Below, one piece after another: positions 35,409 to 43,687 of a stretch of DNA of 64,000 nucleotides (positions within the stretch are counted from its first letter, which is position 1; every line of letters starts with the position of its first letter). The DNA lies in NCBI RefSeq assembly GCF_000331285.1, contig NZ_ANFX01000021.1, forward strand, positions 1 to 64,000. Direction: 5' to 3'. This DNA is from Porphyrobacter sp. AAP82 (GTDB taxonomy: Bacteria > Pseudomonadota > Alphaproteobacteria > Sphingomonadales > Sphingomonadaceae). The notes below the pieces were generated by a model, which ran no database searches, was not told the origin of the DNA, and saw only the letters and a program-made list of their open reading frames with translations. The position numbers and the translations under genes are program-made.

Positions 35409-36908
35409 CTAAGACGCCCCCGCCAGTTTCTTCGCCCGCCGCCGCTCCGCGCTCGACCCCAGCCCGATCGCCTCGCGGTATTTGGCGACCGTGCGCCGGG
35501 CGAGGTCGAAGCCCTCCTTCTGGAGCATTTCGGCAAGCTGCTGGTCGGACAGGATATTCTTCGCGGTCTCGGCGTCGATCAGCGCCTTGATGCGGGCCTT
35601 GATCGCGGCGCTCGAAGCGCCTTCGCCGTCGGCTGACGCAACGCCGCTGGTGAAGAAGTATTTGAGCTCGAACGTCCCGCGCTCGCACCACAGGTATTTG
35701 TTGCTGGTGACGCGGCTGACGGTGCTTTCGTGCATCCCGATCTGCTCGGCCACCTCGCGCAAGGTCAGCGGGCGCAGTTCGGCAACCCCGCGGCGGAAGA
35801 AGCCGTCCTGCTGCTTGACGATTTCCGCGGCGGTCTTGAGGATGGTCTTCTGGCGCTGGTCCAATGCGCGGATCAGCCAGTGCGCATCGGCGAGCTTCTC
35901 CTTGAGCCAGCCTTGCGATTCCTTGTTGGTCGCCCCCCGGTTCAATTCCAGATAATAGCCGCGGTTGACGATCAGCTTGGGCAGCGTCTCCTCGTTGATC
36001 GCGATGTCCCAGCCTCCGGCCGCGTTGGCGGTAAGGAGGATGTCGGGGACCACGGTGCCGGTCTCGGCAGGGGCGAAGGCGAGGCCGGGGCGCGGGTTGT
36101 AGCTGCGCAGTTCGCGCAGCATGTCGGCGAAATCCTCGTCGTCGACGCGGCACAGGCGCTTCAAGCGTTCGACCTCCCCGCGGGCAACCAGATCGAGATT
36201 GTCGATCAGCGCCTTCATGCAGGGGTCGTAGCGGTCCGCCTCGCGCGCCTGGATGGCGATGCATTCGGCAAGGTTGCGCGCCCCCACGCCCGACGGGTCC
36301 AATGATTGCACCAGCCGAAGCCCCGCCTTGGCATCGAAGATATCGACCCCGAGATCGTCCGCCACTTCCTCGAGCGGGATGGTGAGATAGCCCGCTTCGT
36401 CGAGCAACCCGATGATGGCCCTCGCGATGAAGCCGGTCTGCGCGTCGCTGGCAAGGGCGCCGACCTGATTTTCGAGATGCTCGGCAAGGGTGATGTCAGC
36501 GGCGCGCAGCTGCTCCCAGTCGGGCATGTCGTCGAAGTCGCCGGAGCCCCCACTGCCGGCCGCGCCCCATTCGGCATCGCGCATCGAAGGCCCCGCGCCG
36601 TCGCCGGTGTCGAAATCGCGGTCCACCGCGCCCAGATCGAGCGGCGCATCGCCCTCGCCCCCGCCGGCCAGCATCAGCTGATCGGCGGTCGCCTCCTCGC
36701 CGGCAGGCGCGGCGATTTCGATGCGGTCAGGCTCGCCCGGGTCGGCAGGCCCGCCGGTATCGAGCAGCGGATTGGCCTCCAATGCGTCGGATATGAAGGT
36801 CTCGATCTCGAGATTGGAGGCCGCCAGCAGCTTGATCGCCTGCTGCAATTGCGGCGTCATTACCAGCGATTGCGTCTGCCGGATATCGAGGCGGGGGCCC
36901 AATGCCAT
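35409..36908 (-). CDS. rpoN: RNA polymerase sigma-54 factor
   Basis: 499 residues. Region I at the N-terminus is IRQTQSLVMTPQLQQAIKLLAASN, which contacts activators. An acidic region II follows (about 60-150). The C-terminal DNA-binding part has the helix-turn-helix LTLREVAEQIGMHESTVSRVTSNKY and the RpoN box ARRTVAKYREA near the end. It directs transcription from -24/-12 promoters, such as the one before glnK at 6413-6430. The gene follows lptB on the same strand, the common lptB-rpoN order, but the usual downstream hpf and ptsN are absent; ctrA follows. Confidence 0.97.
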   Translation of the reverse strand: MALGPRLDIRQTQSLVMTPQLQQAIKLLAASNLEIETFISDALEANPLLDTGGPADPGEPDRIEIAAPAGEEATADQLMLAGGGEGDAPLDLGAVDRDFDTGDGAGPSMRDAEWGAAGSGGSGDFDDMPDWEQLRAADITLAEHLENQVGALASDAQTGFIARAIIGLLDEAGYLTIPLEEVADDLGVDIFDAKAGLRLVQSLDPSGVGARNLAECIAIQAREADRYDPCMKALIDNLDLVARGEVERLKRLCRVDDEDFADMLRELRSYNPRPGLAFAPAETGTVVPDILLTANAAGGWDIAINEETLPKLIVNRGYYLELNRGATNKESQGWLKEKLADAHWLIRALDQRQKTILKTAAEIVKQQDGFFRRGVAELRPLTLREVAEQIGMHESTVSRVTSNKYLWCERGTFELKYFFTSGVASADGEGASSAAIKARIKALIDAETAKNILSDQQLAEMLQKEGFDLARRTVAKYREAIGLGSSAERRRAKKLAGAS

Positions 36909-36963
36909 TATGCGTCGATCCGCATTTCGCTTCGCATAATGCTGCGCGCCGGGCTGGCACGAT

Positions 36964-37013
36964 CCCCCGCCCTTCCACCCGGGATCATAGGCGGAAGGGC
37001 GGAAGGGCGGGGG
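36964..37013. repeat. Perfect 13-bp inverted repeat between lptB and rpoN
   Basis: CCCCCGCCCTTCC at 36964-36976 is the exact complement of GGAAGGGCGGGGG at 37001-37013. A second partial copy (GGAAGGGCGG) starts at 36993. It lies in the 174-base lptB-rpoN gap and may attenuate or terminate readthrough into rpoN. No T run. Confidence 0.5.
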
Positions 37014-37082
37014 AACGGGCTGGCCTCGACCCCGGTGGACCAAGACCCACCCGCAGCCATCAGTTGGCCTCCCACCGGAAAA

Positions 37083-37862
37083 TCACAGCGTGAAGCTCTC
37101 GCCCAGATACAAGCGCCGCACATTCTCGTCGGCGACCAGTTCCTGCGGGGATCCGGCGAACAGCACCTGCCCGCCATAGATGATGCAGGCGCGATCGACG
37201 ATGTCGAGCGTCTCGCGCACGTTGTGATCGGTGATCAGCACCCCGATGCCGCGCTGCTTCAGGTCCTTCACCAGATCGCGGATATCGCTGATCGAAAGCG
37301 GGTCGATCCCTGCGAAGGGCTCGTCGAGCAGCATGATCGAGGGCTTGGCGGCGAGCGCGCGGGCGATCTCGCAGCGGCGGCGCTCCCCGCCCGACAGCGC
37401 CATCGCCGGGCTTTCGCGCAGGCGGGTGAGGCCGAATTCGTCGAGCAGCCGCTCCAGTTCGGAGGCGCGGGTGGCCTTGTCGGGCTCGACCAGTTCGAGC
37501 ACGCAGGCGATGTTCTGTTCCACCGTCATGCCGCGAAAGATCGAGGTTTCCTGCGGGAGGTAGCCGAGGCCGAGGATCGCGCGGCGATACATCGGCAGCT
37601 TGGTCACATCCTCGCCGTCCATCAGGATGCGGCCCGAATCCGGCTTCACCAGCCCCATGATCGAATAGAAACAGGTGGTCTTGCCCGCCCCGTTGGGTCC
37701 GAGCAGGCCGAGCACCTCGCCCTTGGCAACGCTCAGCGAGATATCGGTGAGGACCGCGCGCTTTTCATAGCTCTTGGCGATCGAGATCACCTCGAGCCCG
37801 GAGCCGGTCGGCTGGATCGGGGCGGCCTCGCCCTGCGATTGTGGGAGGGTGGCGGTGTTCAT
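37083..37862 (-). CDS. lptB: LPS export ABC transporter ATP-binding protein
   Basis: 259 residues. ABC motifs: Walker A LLGPNGAGKTTCFY, Q-loop GLGYLPQETSIFRGMTVEQNI, signature LSGGERRRCEIARAL, Walker B IMLLDEPFAGIDPLSI and His switch LITDHNVRETL. These match LptB, which powers LPS extraction with LptFG. An extra about 20-residue N-terminal segment precedes the domain. The start at 37862 is preferred because the frame upstream to 38015 is not protein-like. lptA and lptC are not adjacent here; a divergent membrane gene lies upstream. Confidence 0.95.
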   Translation of the reverse strand: MNTATLPQSQGEAAPIQPTGSGLEVISIAKSYEKRAVLTDISLSVAKGEVLGLLGPNGAGKTTCFYSIMGLVKPDSGRILMDGEDVTKLPMYRRAILGLGYLPQETSIFRGMTVEQNIACVLELVEPDKATRASELERLLDEFGLTRLRESPAMALSGGERRRCEIARALAAKPSIMLLDEPFAGIDPLSISDIRDLVKDLKQRGIGVLITDHNVRETLDIVDRACIIYGGQVLFAGSPQELVADENVRRLYLGESFTL

Positions 37863-38009
37863 TGCGCCCGAGTCTTTAGCACCATGGCGAGGCGAGGAAA
37901 GTGGCGCAGTGCATTTGGCAGGATTTTTGCTTAGGCGCGCGGCAATCGGGTGCCAGGCAGCACAACCCTCCCGCGAATAGAGCGGCTTGCGCGGCGATCC
38001 TTGCGCGGC

Positions 38010-38023
38010 GCGCAATATTGCGC
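38010..38023. promoter_or_regulatory. 14-bp perfect palindrome between divergent genes
   Basis: GCGCAATATTGCGC at 38010-38023 lies in the 243-base divergent gap between lptB and the membrane protein at 38106. It is preceded by two TTGCGCGGCG direct repeats. A regulator binding site is possible but unassigned. Confidence 0.35.
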
Positions 38024-38105
38024 CGGGCGCGCGCGGCTTATTGCAACCGTGCTACACCTTTGCGATACTGCGTTATTCGCATCACACCGTCGGGGAGCGG
38101 CACGC

Positions 38106-38483
38106 ATGGTGAATTCTGAAGAGCGCAACCACGGCAAGGCGCTGTCTGCAACCCGGGTGCGGGACTGGCGCAAGGCGATGAGCGATCATGTCGCCTATGG
38201 CCTGCTCGCCTACACCGCGTTGCAGATCTTCGTGACCGTCAAGGCGCTGGCCGAGGGTTCCTCGACGGGGCTTCCCTACCTTGCACTGATCGTACTGGTC
38301 GCCGGGATCATTCCGGTGTGCCGCTGGTTCGAGAAGCGCTGGGCGGTGCTCGGCGATGCCGAGGCCGCCGACCCTGCGCTCGCGGGCGAATTCCGCCGCG
38401 ACGTCATTGCGCTGTGGGCCATGGCGATCGGCCTGCCCTTCGGGCTGACGCTGATCTTCAAGATGTTGCTGGAAGTGTTTTGA
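38106..38483 (+). CDS. Membrane protein of unknown function
   Basis: 125 residues with three probable membrane segments: HVAYGLLAYTALQIFVTV, LPYLALIVLVAGIIPV and VIALWAMAIGLPFGLTLIF. Between the second and third is a polar loop with WFEKRWAVLGDAEAADPALAGEFRRD. The basic N-terminus (RVRDWRKAMSDH) suggests a cytoplasmic N-end. The ATG at 38106 is chosen over an upstream Arg-rich extension. No family recognised; similar short proteins occur next to lpt genes in sphingomonads from memory. Confidence 0.75.
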   Translation: MVNSEERNHGKALSATRVRDWRKAMSDHVAYGLLAYTALQIFVTVKALAEGSSTGLPYLALIVLVAGIIPVCRWFEKRWAVLGDAEAADPALAGEFRRDVIALWAMAIGLPFGLTLIFKMLLEVF

Positions 38484-38576
38484 TGGGGTGCCCGCCTCCG
38501 CGGGTATCCTTGTGTTTTGCAGCCCCTGCGGGCTGCGAAATCCTCGCTCACGGGGCCTGACGGCCCCATCGCTGCG

Positions 38577-38732
38577 GGCGCCCGTTCGGGCTTGCGGACG
38601 CTAAAGCGACCGATCCCAGCGCATACCACTCATGTTGGCACTGGTTCGGCCCACAGGGCCGCGAGCGCACGCGCGCGAGCCGCAGGTGCCCCGTGGCGCT
38701 AGCCACGGGAACAGCACCGAGGACGGGCCCGC
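38577..38732 (-). repeat. Dispersed covarying-hairpin element, copy C (3' of ppa)
   Basis: Directly after the ppa stop on the minus strand come the linker GTCCTCGGTGCTGTT, hairpin 2 CCCGTGGC-TAGC-GCCACGGG (complement of 38690-38709), linker GCACCTGCGGCTCGCGC and hairpin 3 GGCCC-TGT-GGGCC (38648-38660). Hairpin 1 is reduced to GGGCCC. The extra module shared with copy A is at 38577-38601. The rest of the 38484-38734 gap has further short GC stems and no gene. Confidence 0.8.
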
Positions 38733-38734
38733 AA

Positions 38735-39265
38735 TCAGGAAGTCTTATACCGCTCGATCGCCTCGACGGTGATCTTGCGCGCTTCGGAGGCATCGCCCCA
38801 CTTGCCGACGCGCACCCACTTTTCGGCTTCCAAGTCCTTGTAGTGGGTGAAGAAGTGTTCGATCTGCTGGAAGATGATGCTCGGCAGGTCGGTGGTTTCC
38901 TTGACCTCGGCGTAATAGGGGAAGGTCTCGTTCACCGGCACGCAGACCAGCTTCTCGTCGCCGCCCTGCTCGTCTTCCAGATTGAGCACGCCGATCGGCC
39001 GCGCGCGCACCACGCAGCCCGGGATGAAGGGCGAGCGCGAGATCACCAGCGCATCGAGCGGGTCGCCATCGGGGCTGAGCGTGTGCGGCACGAAGCCGTA
39101 ATTGGCCGGATAGCGCATCGGGGTGTGGAGGATGCGGTCGACGAACAGCGCCCCGCTTTCCTTGTCGAACTCGTACTTCACCGGCTCCCCGCCGGTCGGC
39201 ACCTCGATGATCACGTTGAGATCGTCGGGGGGGTTCACGCCGGTGGGAATCTTGTCGATGCGCAT
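38735..39265 (-). CDS. ppa: Inorganic pyrophosphatase (family I)
   Basis: 176 residues. Active-site signature: KYEFDKESGALFVDRILHTPM, YPANYGFVPHTLSPDGDPLDALV with its cluster of metal-binding Asp residues, and VIEVPTGGEPVKYE at the N-terminus. It hydrolyses pyrophosphate to drive biosynthesis. It stands between a convergent-side repeat and divergent hisS, with the ATG at 39265 giving the full family I length. Confidence 0.97.
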   Translation of the reverse strand: MRIDKIPTGVNPPDDLNVIIEVPTGGEPVKYEFDKESGALFVDRILHTPMRYPANYGFVPHTLSPDGDPLDALVISRSPFIPGCVVRARPIGVLNLEDEQGGDEKLVCVPVNETFPYYAEVKETTDLPSIIFQQIEHFFTHYKDLEAEKWVRVGKWGDASEARKITVEAIERYKTS

Positions 39266-39385
39266 GGATGTTCTCTTCTGGCTGGGCGCCGCGCGTTTGC
39301 GCTTGCGGCGGAGAGGTTCGGATCGCCCCCTTAATCGGTGCGGCAGGATTGCGAAAGGCCCTGTGTGGGCCTAATCCGCGCGCCC

Positions 39386-40645
39386 ATGAGCAAGAAGACC
39401 CCGCGCCAAACACCCCAGGCCATCCGCGGCACGCAGGACATTTTCGGCGCCGATGCCGAGGCCTTCGCCTTCGTCGTCGCAACCTTCGAGCGCGTGCGCC
39501 GCCTGTACCGCTTCCGCCGGGTGGAAATGCCGGTGTTCGAAAAGACCGAGGTGTTCGCGCGCTCGCTCGGCGAGACGACCGATGTGGTCTCCAAGGAGAT
39601 GTATTCCTTCGATGATCGCGGCGGCGAGAGCCTGACCCTGCGCCCCGAATTCACCGCCGGCATCGCGCGCGCCTTCCTCACCAACGGCTGGCAGCAATAT
39701 GCGCCCTTGAAGGTCGCCACCCACGGCCCGCTGTTCCGCTACGAGCGCCCGCAGAAGGGCCGCTACCGCCAGTTCCACCAGATCGACGCCGAAGTGATCG
39801 GCGCGGGCGAGCCGCAGGCCGATGTCGAGCTGCTGGCGATGGCGGACCAGCTGCTGCGCGAGCTGGGCATCCACGATGTCACCCTGCACCTCAACACGCT
39901 GGGCGACGGCGCGAGCCGCGAGGCGTGGCGGGCAGCGCTGATCCAATACTTCCGCGCGGTGAAGGGCGAGCTCTCCGAGGAATCGCAGGAGCGGCTGGAG
40001 AAGAACCCGCTGCGCATCCTCGATTCGAAGGACCCGAGGGACAAGCCCTTCCTGGCGGACGCGCCGAAGATCGACGCGTTCCTGTCGGAGGAGGCTTCGG
40101 CTTTCTTCGCCGCCGTCACCAGCGGGCTCGATGCGGCGGGCGTGAAGTGGGTGCGGGCCGAAAGCCTCGTTCGCGGGCTCGACTACTACCGCCACACCGC
40201 CTTCGAATTCATCCCCGACGAGGGGAGTGCTTCGGCGGCCGCGCTGGGCTCGCAGAGCACGGTGCTGGGCGGCGGGCGCTATGACGGGCTGATGGAGAGC
40301 CTCGGCGGCGCGCCGACGCCTGCCGTGGGCTGGGCCGCGGGGATCGAGCGGCTGGCGATGCTGGTGGGGGCGCGGGAGGAGGAGCGGCTCGAGGCGATGG
40401 TGCTCGTCGAGGATGATGCCGGGCTTGGCGCCGCGATTGCCTTGCTGGCAGACTTGCGCAAGTGCGGTGTCGTTGCCGAGATCATGGCGACCGGTTCGCC
40501 AAAGAAGCGCTATGATAAGGCTGTGAAGCAGCAGCCGCAGCACATTCTGAGGGTCAACGCGACTGGCTACTACGGCATCTCGGGCGAGGGTCCGACCGAC
40601 AGGATTGTCGCTGCGCTCAACAACACGTCGTCTCCCCGGGCTTGA
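39386..40645 (+). CDS. hisS: Histidyl-tRNA synthetase
   Basis: 419 residues. Class II core: [12 protein letters not shown] at the N-terminus, motif 2 [26 protein letters not shown], histidine-binding [15 protein letters not shown], and motif 3 [16 protein letters not shown]-terminal anticodon domain follows. The last six codons and the TGA lie inside a palindromic repeat (40627-40718), so NNTSSPRA at the C-terminus is repeat-derived. Start at [15 protein letters not shown] (39386). It heads hisS-prfA-prmC. Confidence 0.97.
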   Translation: MSKKTPRQTPQAIRGTQDIFGADAEAFAFVVATFERVRRLYRFRRVEMPVFEKTEVFARSLGETTDVVSKEMYSFDDRGGESLTLRPEFTAGIARAFLTNGWQQYAPLKVATHGPLFRYERPQKGRYRQFHQIDAEVIGAGEPQADVELLAMADQLLRELGIHDVTLHLNTLGDGASREAWRAALIQYFRAVKGELSEESQERLEKNPLRILDSKDPRDKPFLADAPKIDAFLSEEASAFFAAVTSGLDAAGVKWVRAESLVRGLDYYRHTAFEFIPDEGSASAAALGSQSTVLGGGRYDGLMESLGGAPTPAVGWAAGIERLAMLVGAREEERLEAMVLVEDDAGLGAAIALLADLRKCGVVAEIMATGSPKKRYDKAVKQQPQHILRVNATGYYGISGEGPTDRIVAALNNTSSPRA

Positions 40646-40718
40646 CCCGGGGCCCCGCTTTTCTTCTCGCGGCGGATCATTAAGTAGCGGGATCCCGGAT
40701 CAAGTCCGGGAAGACGAG
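40627..40718. repeat. Palindromic repeat overlapping the hisS 3' end
   Basis: The left arm 40627-40659 (containing CCCGGGCTTGACCCGGG) and right arm 40686-40718 (containing CCCGGATCAAGTCCGGG) are imperfect inverted copies of each other over 33 nt, about 26 matching. Each half is itself a small palindrome. Elements with this cccgg-cttgat-ccggg pattern are common intergenic repeats in alphaproteobacteria (from memory). The left arm supplies the last hisS codons and stop. Confidence 0.75.
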
Positions 40719-40734
40719 AAACACACCGAACCCC

Positions 40735-41802
40735 ATGCAAATCCCCCCCGAACGCCTTGACCAGATCGCGCACCGCTTTGCGGAGCTGGAAGCGCGCATG
40801 GCGTCCGGCACGCTCGAGGGCGAGGCCTTCGTCCGCGCCTCGCGCGACTATGCCGAGCTTGAACCCGTCGCCAAAATCGCCGCCGAAGTGAAGGCCGCGC
40901 GCGAGGAGATGGCGGGGCTCACCGAAATGCTCGCCGATCCCGAGATGAAGGCGATGGCCGAAGAAGAGCTCGCCAACCTCAAATCCGCCCTCCCCGATCT
41001 CGAACGCCGCCTCGCCATCGCGCTGCTGCCGCGCGATTCGGCCGATGCCAAGCCCGCGATGCTCGAAATTCGCGCGGGCACCGGGGGTGACGAGGCCGCG
41101 CTGTTCGCCGCCGATCTCTACCGGATGTACGAACGCTACGCCGCCGAACAGGGCTGGAAGGTCGAGGCCGTCAGCATCGCCGCCTCCGACATCGGCGGCT
41201 ACAAGGAAGTCATCGCCAACGTCACCGGCACCGGGGTCTTCGCCAAATTGAAGTTCGAAAGCGGCGTCCACCGCGTGCAGCGCGTGCCGGTGACCGAGAG
41301 CGGCGGGCGCATCCACACCTCGGCCGCGACCGTCGCGGTACTGGCCGAGCCCGACGAGGTCGACATCCAGATCGAGGACAAGGACCTCAAGATCGACGTC
41401 TACCGCGCGAGCGGAGCCGGGGGCCAGCACGTCAACACCACCGATTCGGCGGTGCGCATCACCCACCTTCCCACCGGGACGGTTGTGACCTGTCAGGACG
41501 GACGCAGCCAGCACAAGAACAAGGAAAAGGCGATGCAGGTGCTGCGCACGCGGCTCTACGATGCCCAGCGCGAGGCGACGCAGGGCGCGGAGGCCGAGGC
41601 GCGCAAGGCGATGGTCGGCAGCGGCGACCGTTCGGAGCGCATCCGCACCTACAACTTCCCCCAAGGCCGCGTCACCGATCACCGCATCGGCCTCACCTTG
41701 CACAAGCTCGAAGAGGTGCTCGCCGGGCCGGGGCTTGCCGAACTGGTCGACGCCCTGATCGCCGAGGACGAGGGCAAGCGGCTCGCCGCGCTCGCGGAAT
41801 AA
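40735..41802 (+). CDS. prfA: Peptide chain release factor 1
   Basis: 355 residues. The GGQ motif is in [19 protein letters not shown], and the stop-recognition region lies within [17 protein letters not shown] and [42 protein letters not shown] is near the C-terminus. RF1 reads UAA and UAG. Its Gln is methylated by PrmC, encoded immediately downstream with a TAATG overlap. RF3 is encoded elsewhere in this window at 8306-9826. Confidence 0.98.
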   Translation: MQIPPERLDQIAHRFAELEARMASGTLEGEAFVRASRDYAELEPVAKIAAEVKAAREEMAGLTEMLADPEMKAMAEEELANLKSALPDLERRLAIALLPRDSADAKPAMLEIRAGTGGDEAALFAADLYRMYERYAAEQGWKVEAVSIAASDIGGYKEVIANVTGTGVFAKLKFESGVHRVQRVPVTESGGRIHTSAATVAVLAEPDEVDIQIEDKDLKIDVYRASGAGGQHVNTTDSAVRITHLPTGTVVTCQDGRSQHKNKEKAMQVLRTRLYDAQREATQGAEAEARKAMVGSGDRSERIRTYNFPQGRVTDHRIGLTLHKLEEVLAGPGLAELVDALIAEDEGKRLAALAE

Positions 41803-42623
41803 TGACCGTCGGCGAAGCGATCCGCGCCGCAGCGACGCGCCTCGCAGCCACCAGCGATACCGCGCGGCTCGATGCCGAACTGCTGATGGCGCACCTCTTC
41901 GGCGTGACCCGTTCGGAACTGCTGCTGCGCCACATGCGCGATCCCGCCCCGCCGGGCTTTGCCGCGCTGGTCGAACGGCGCACCGGGCACGAGCCGGTCG
42001 CCTACATCACCGGGCGCCAGGATTTCTACGGCCTGCCGTTGATCGTCACCCCCGCCACCCTGATCCCGCGCGCCGACAGCGAGACGCTGGTGGAGGCGGC
42101 GCTGGCGGCGAGGCCCGAGGCCGCCCGCGTGCTCGACCTCGGCACGGGATCGGGGGCGCTGCTGCTCGCCGTGCTGGCCTATCTGCGGGGCGCCCGGGGC
42201 GTGGGCATCGACCGCTCGCCCGAGGCGCTCGCGGTGGCGGAGCGCAATGCCGAAGCGCTGGGGCTGCGCCCGCAGGCGCGGTTCCTCGAGGGTGACTGGC
42301 ACGCGGGCGGCTGGGCCGGAGATCTCGGCACCTTCGACCTCATCTTGTGCAACCCGCCCTATGTCGAGGAGAGCGCCGCGCTCGACCGGCAAGTCACCGG
42401 TTTCGAGCCTGCCTCGGCGCTGTTTGCCGGGCCCGAGGGGCTCGACGATTACCGCGTGCTGATCCCGCAACTGCGCGCGCTGATGCGGCCCGGCGCGCTT
42501 GCCGTGCTTGAAATCGGGGCGAATCAGGCCGGGGCCGTCGGCGCGCTGGCGACCGCCTCGGGGTTTTGCGTGGAGCTGGCCCGCGACCTTGCGGGCCGCG
42601 CGCGGGCCCTGCTGCTGACGTAA
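41802..42623 (+). CDS. prmC: Release factor glutamine N5-methyltransferase
   Basis: 273 residues. Helical N-terminal domain, then the Rossmann methyltransferase: VLDLGTGSGALLLAVLAY (motif I), GIDRSPEALAVAERNAEALG, and the catalytic NPPYVEE with preceding FDLILC. It methylates the GGQ Gln of release factors. Its ATG overlaps the prfA stop (TAATG), the usual coupling. Confidence 0.95.
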   Translation: MTVGEAIRAAATRLAATSDTARLDAELLMAHLFGVTRSELLLRHMRDPAPPGFAALVERRTGHEPVAYITGRQDFYGLPLIVTPATLIPRADSETLVEAALAARPEAARVLDLGTGSGALLLAVLAYLRGARGVGIDRSPEALAVAERNAEALGLRPQARFLEGDWHAGGWAGDLGTFDLILCNPPYVEESAALDRQVTGFEPASALFAGPEGLDDYRVLIPQLRALMRPGALAVLEIGANQAGAVGALATASGFCVELARDLAGRARALLLT

Positions 42624-42899
42624 CAGAATTACGCGCGCGGGGCTTGGCAAACCGGTTTCGCATCGCTACGTCTTGCCTAGGCCAGATGGATTGCGAAGGG
42701 CGCAAACCGCTGGGCCATGCTCCTGAACTCAGCTGATACCGCCGTGAGGGCTCGCCCCCGGCAGCATCCAGCGCGGAGCACGCGGCACGCTTCGGCCCAT
42801 TGGAACGACGGGGTCCGGCGTGGCGCAAGGGCAAGGGGTCTGTTGACCGCGCGTATGACCAATGTTTTCGCGCTAGGTCGCTGTTAAGGAACGTTTTCC

Positions 42900-43682
42900 T
42901 TGAATAACAACCGTAATAACCGGCGTCGTGGACGCGGCAACCGCAACCAGGGCGGAGGCGGCGCACAATTGAACCGCATCGACAGCCGGGCGCGCGGCAA
43001 TGCCCCGCAGATGCTCGACAAGTACAAGAAGCTCGCCCAGGACGCCCAGCACAATGGCGACCGGGTGCAGATGGAGTACTATCTCCAGTTCGCGGACCAC
43101 TATTTCCGCGTGATCGCCGACAACAAGGCGCGTCAGGACGAACAGCGCGGCGGCAATGGCGGCGGCGGCAACCGTCGCCATGACGAGCGCGAGAACCCTG
43201 AGGATTTCGAGGACGATTTCGACTTCGGCCGTCGCAGCGACACGCCGACCCGTTCGCCCTATGACCAGCCCGACACGATCGGCAGTCTCGATGTCGCCGA
43301 GGGCGAGCCCGGGCAGGAGGGCGAAAGCTTTCTCGCCGATGATCGCGGCGATGACCGCGAGACCGGCCGCGGCGAGCGGGACGGCAACCGCGGGGAAGGC
43401 AACCGCGGGGAGGGGCGCGGGGAGGGGCGCGATCGCGGCCAGCGTCGCCAGCCGCGCAAGGAACGGGACGGCAATCGCCAGGATCGCCCGGAACGCAGCG
43501 AGAAGCGCGCCGACAAGCCTGCCGAGCGCACCGAACGCGCCGACAAGCCCGCGCGCACCCGCATGCCCCGCAAGAGCGCCGATGACGGCGAGCAGCGGGG
43601 CATCGACAGCTCGATCCTCCCGCCCTCGATCCGTGGGGACGATACGGGCGGCGATAGCGGCACGCTCGAAACCGTCGAGTAA
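42900..43682 (+). CDS. DUF4167 domain-containing protein
   Basis: 260 residues with a TTG start preceded by AAGGA. Residues 1-80 are the DUF4167 domain: RNNRRRGRGNRNQGGG, NRIDSRARGNAPQMLDKYKKLAQDAQHNGDRVQMEYYLQFADHYFRVI. The remainder is very basic and acidic low complexity (NRGEGRGEGRDRGQ; DRPERSEKRADKP). This alphaproteobacterial family is widely conserved next to prfA-prmC and probably binds RNA, judging from its RGG-like start; that is inference. The 276-base gap before it (42624-42899) holds nothing recognisable apart from this start region. Confidence 0.9.
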   Translation: MNNNRNNRRRGRGNRNQGGGGAQLNRIDSRARGNAPQMLDKYKKLAQDAQHNGDRVQMEYYLQFADHYFRVIADNKARQDEQRGGNGGGGNRRHDERENPEDFEDDFDFGRRSDTPTRSPYDQPDTIGSLDVAEGEPGQEGESFLADDRGDDRETGRGERDGNRGEGNRGEGRGEGRDRGQRRQPRKERDGNRQDRPERSEKRADKPAERTERADKPARTRMPRKSADDGEQRGIDSSILPPSIRGDDTGGDSGTLETVE

Positions 43683-43687
43683 GCGCC

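Noticed and set aside
36953-36970. TGGCACG near the rpoN upstream region as a sigma-54 promoter
   Set aside because: The -12 element TTGC is not at the required spacing.
42624-42899. Possible tRNA or small RNA gene before the DUF4167 gene
   Set aside because: No cloverleaf, T-loop GTTCRA or terminator found by eye; treated as intergenic.
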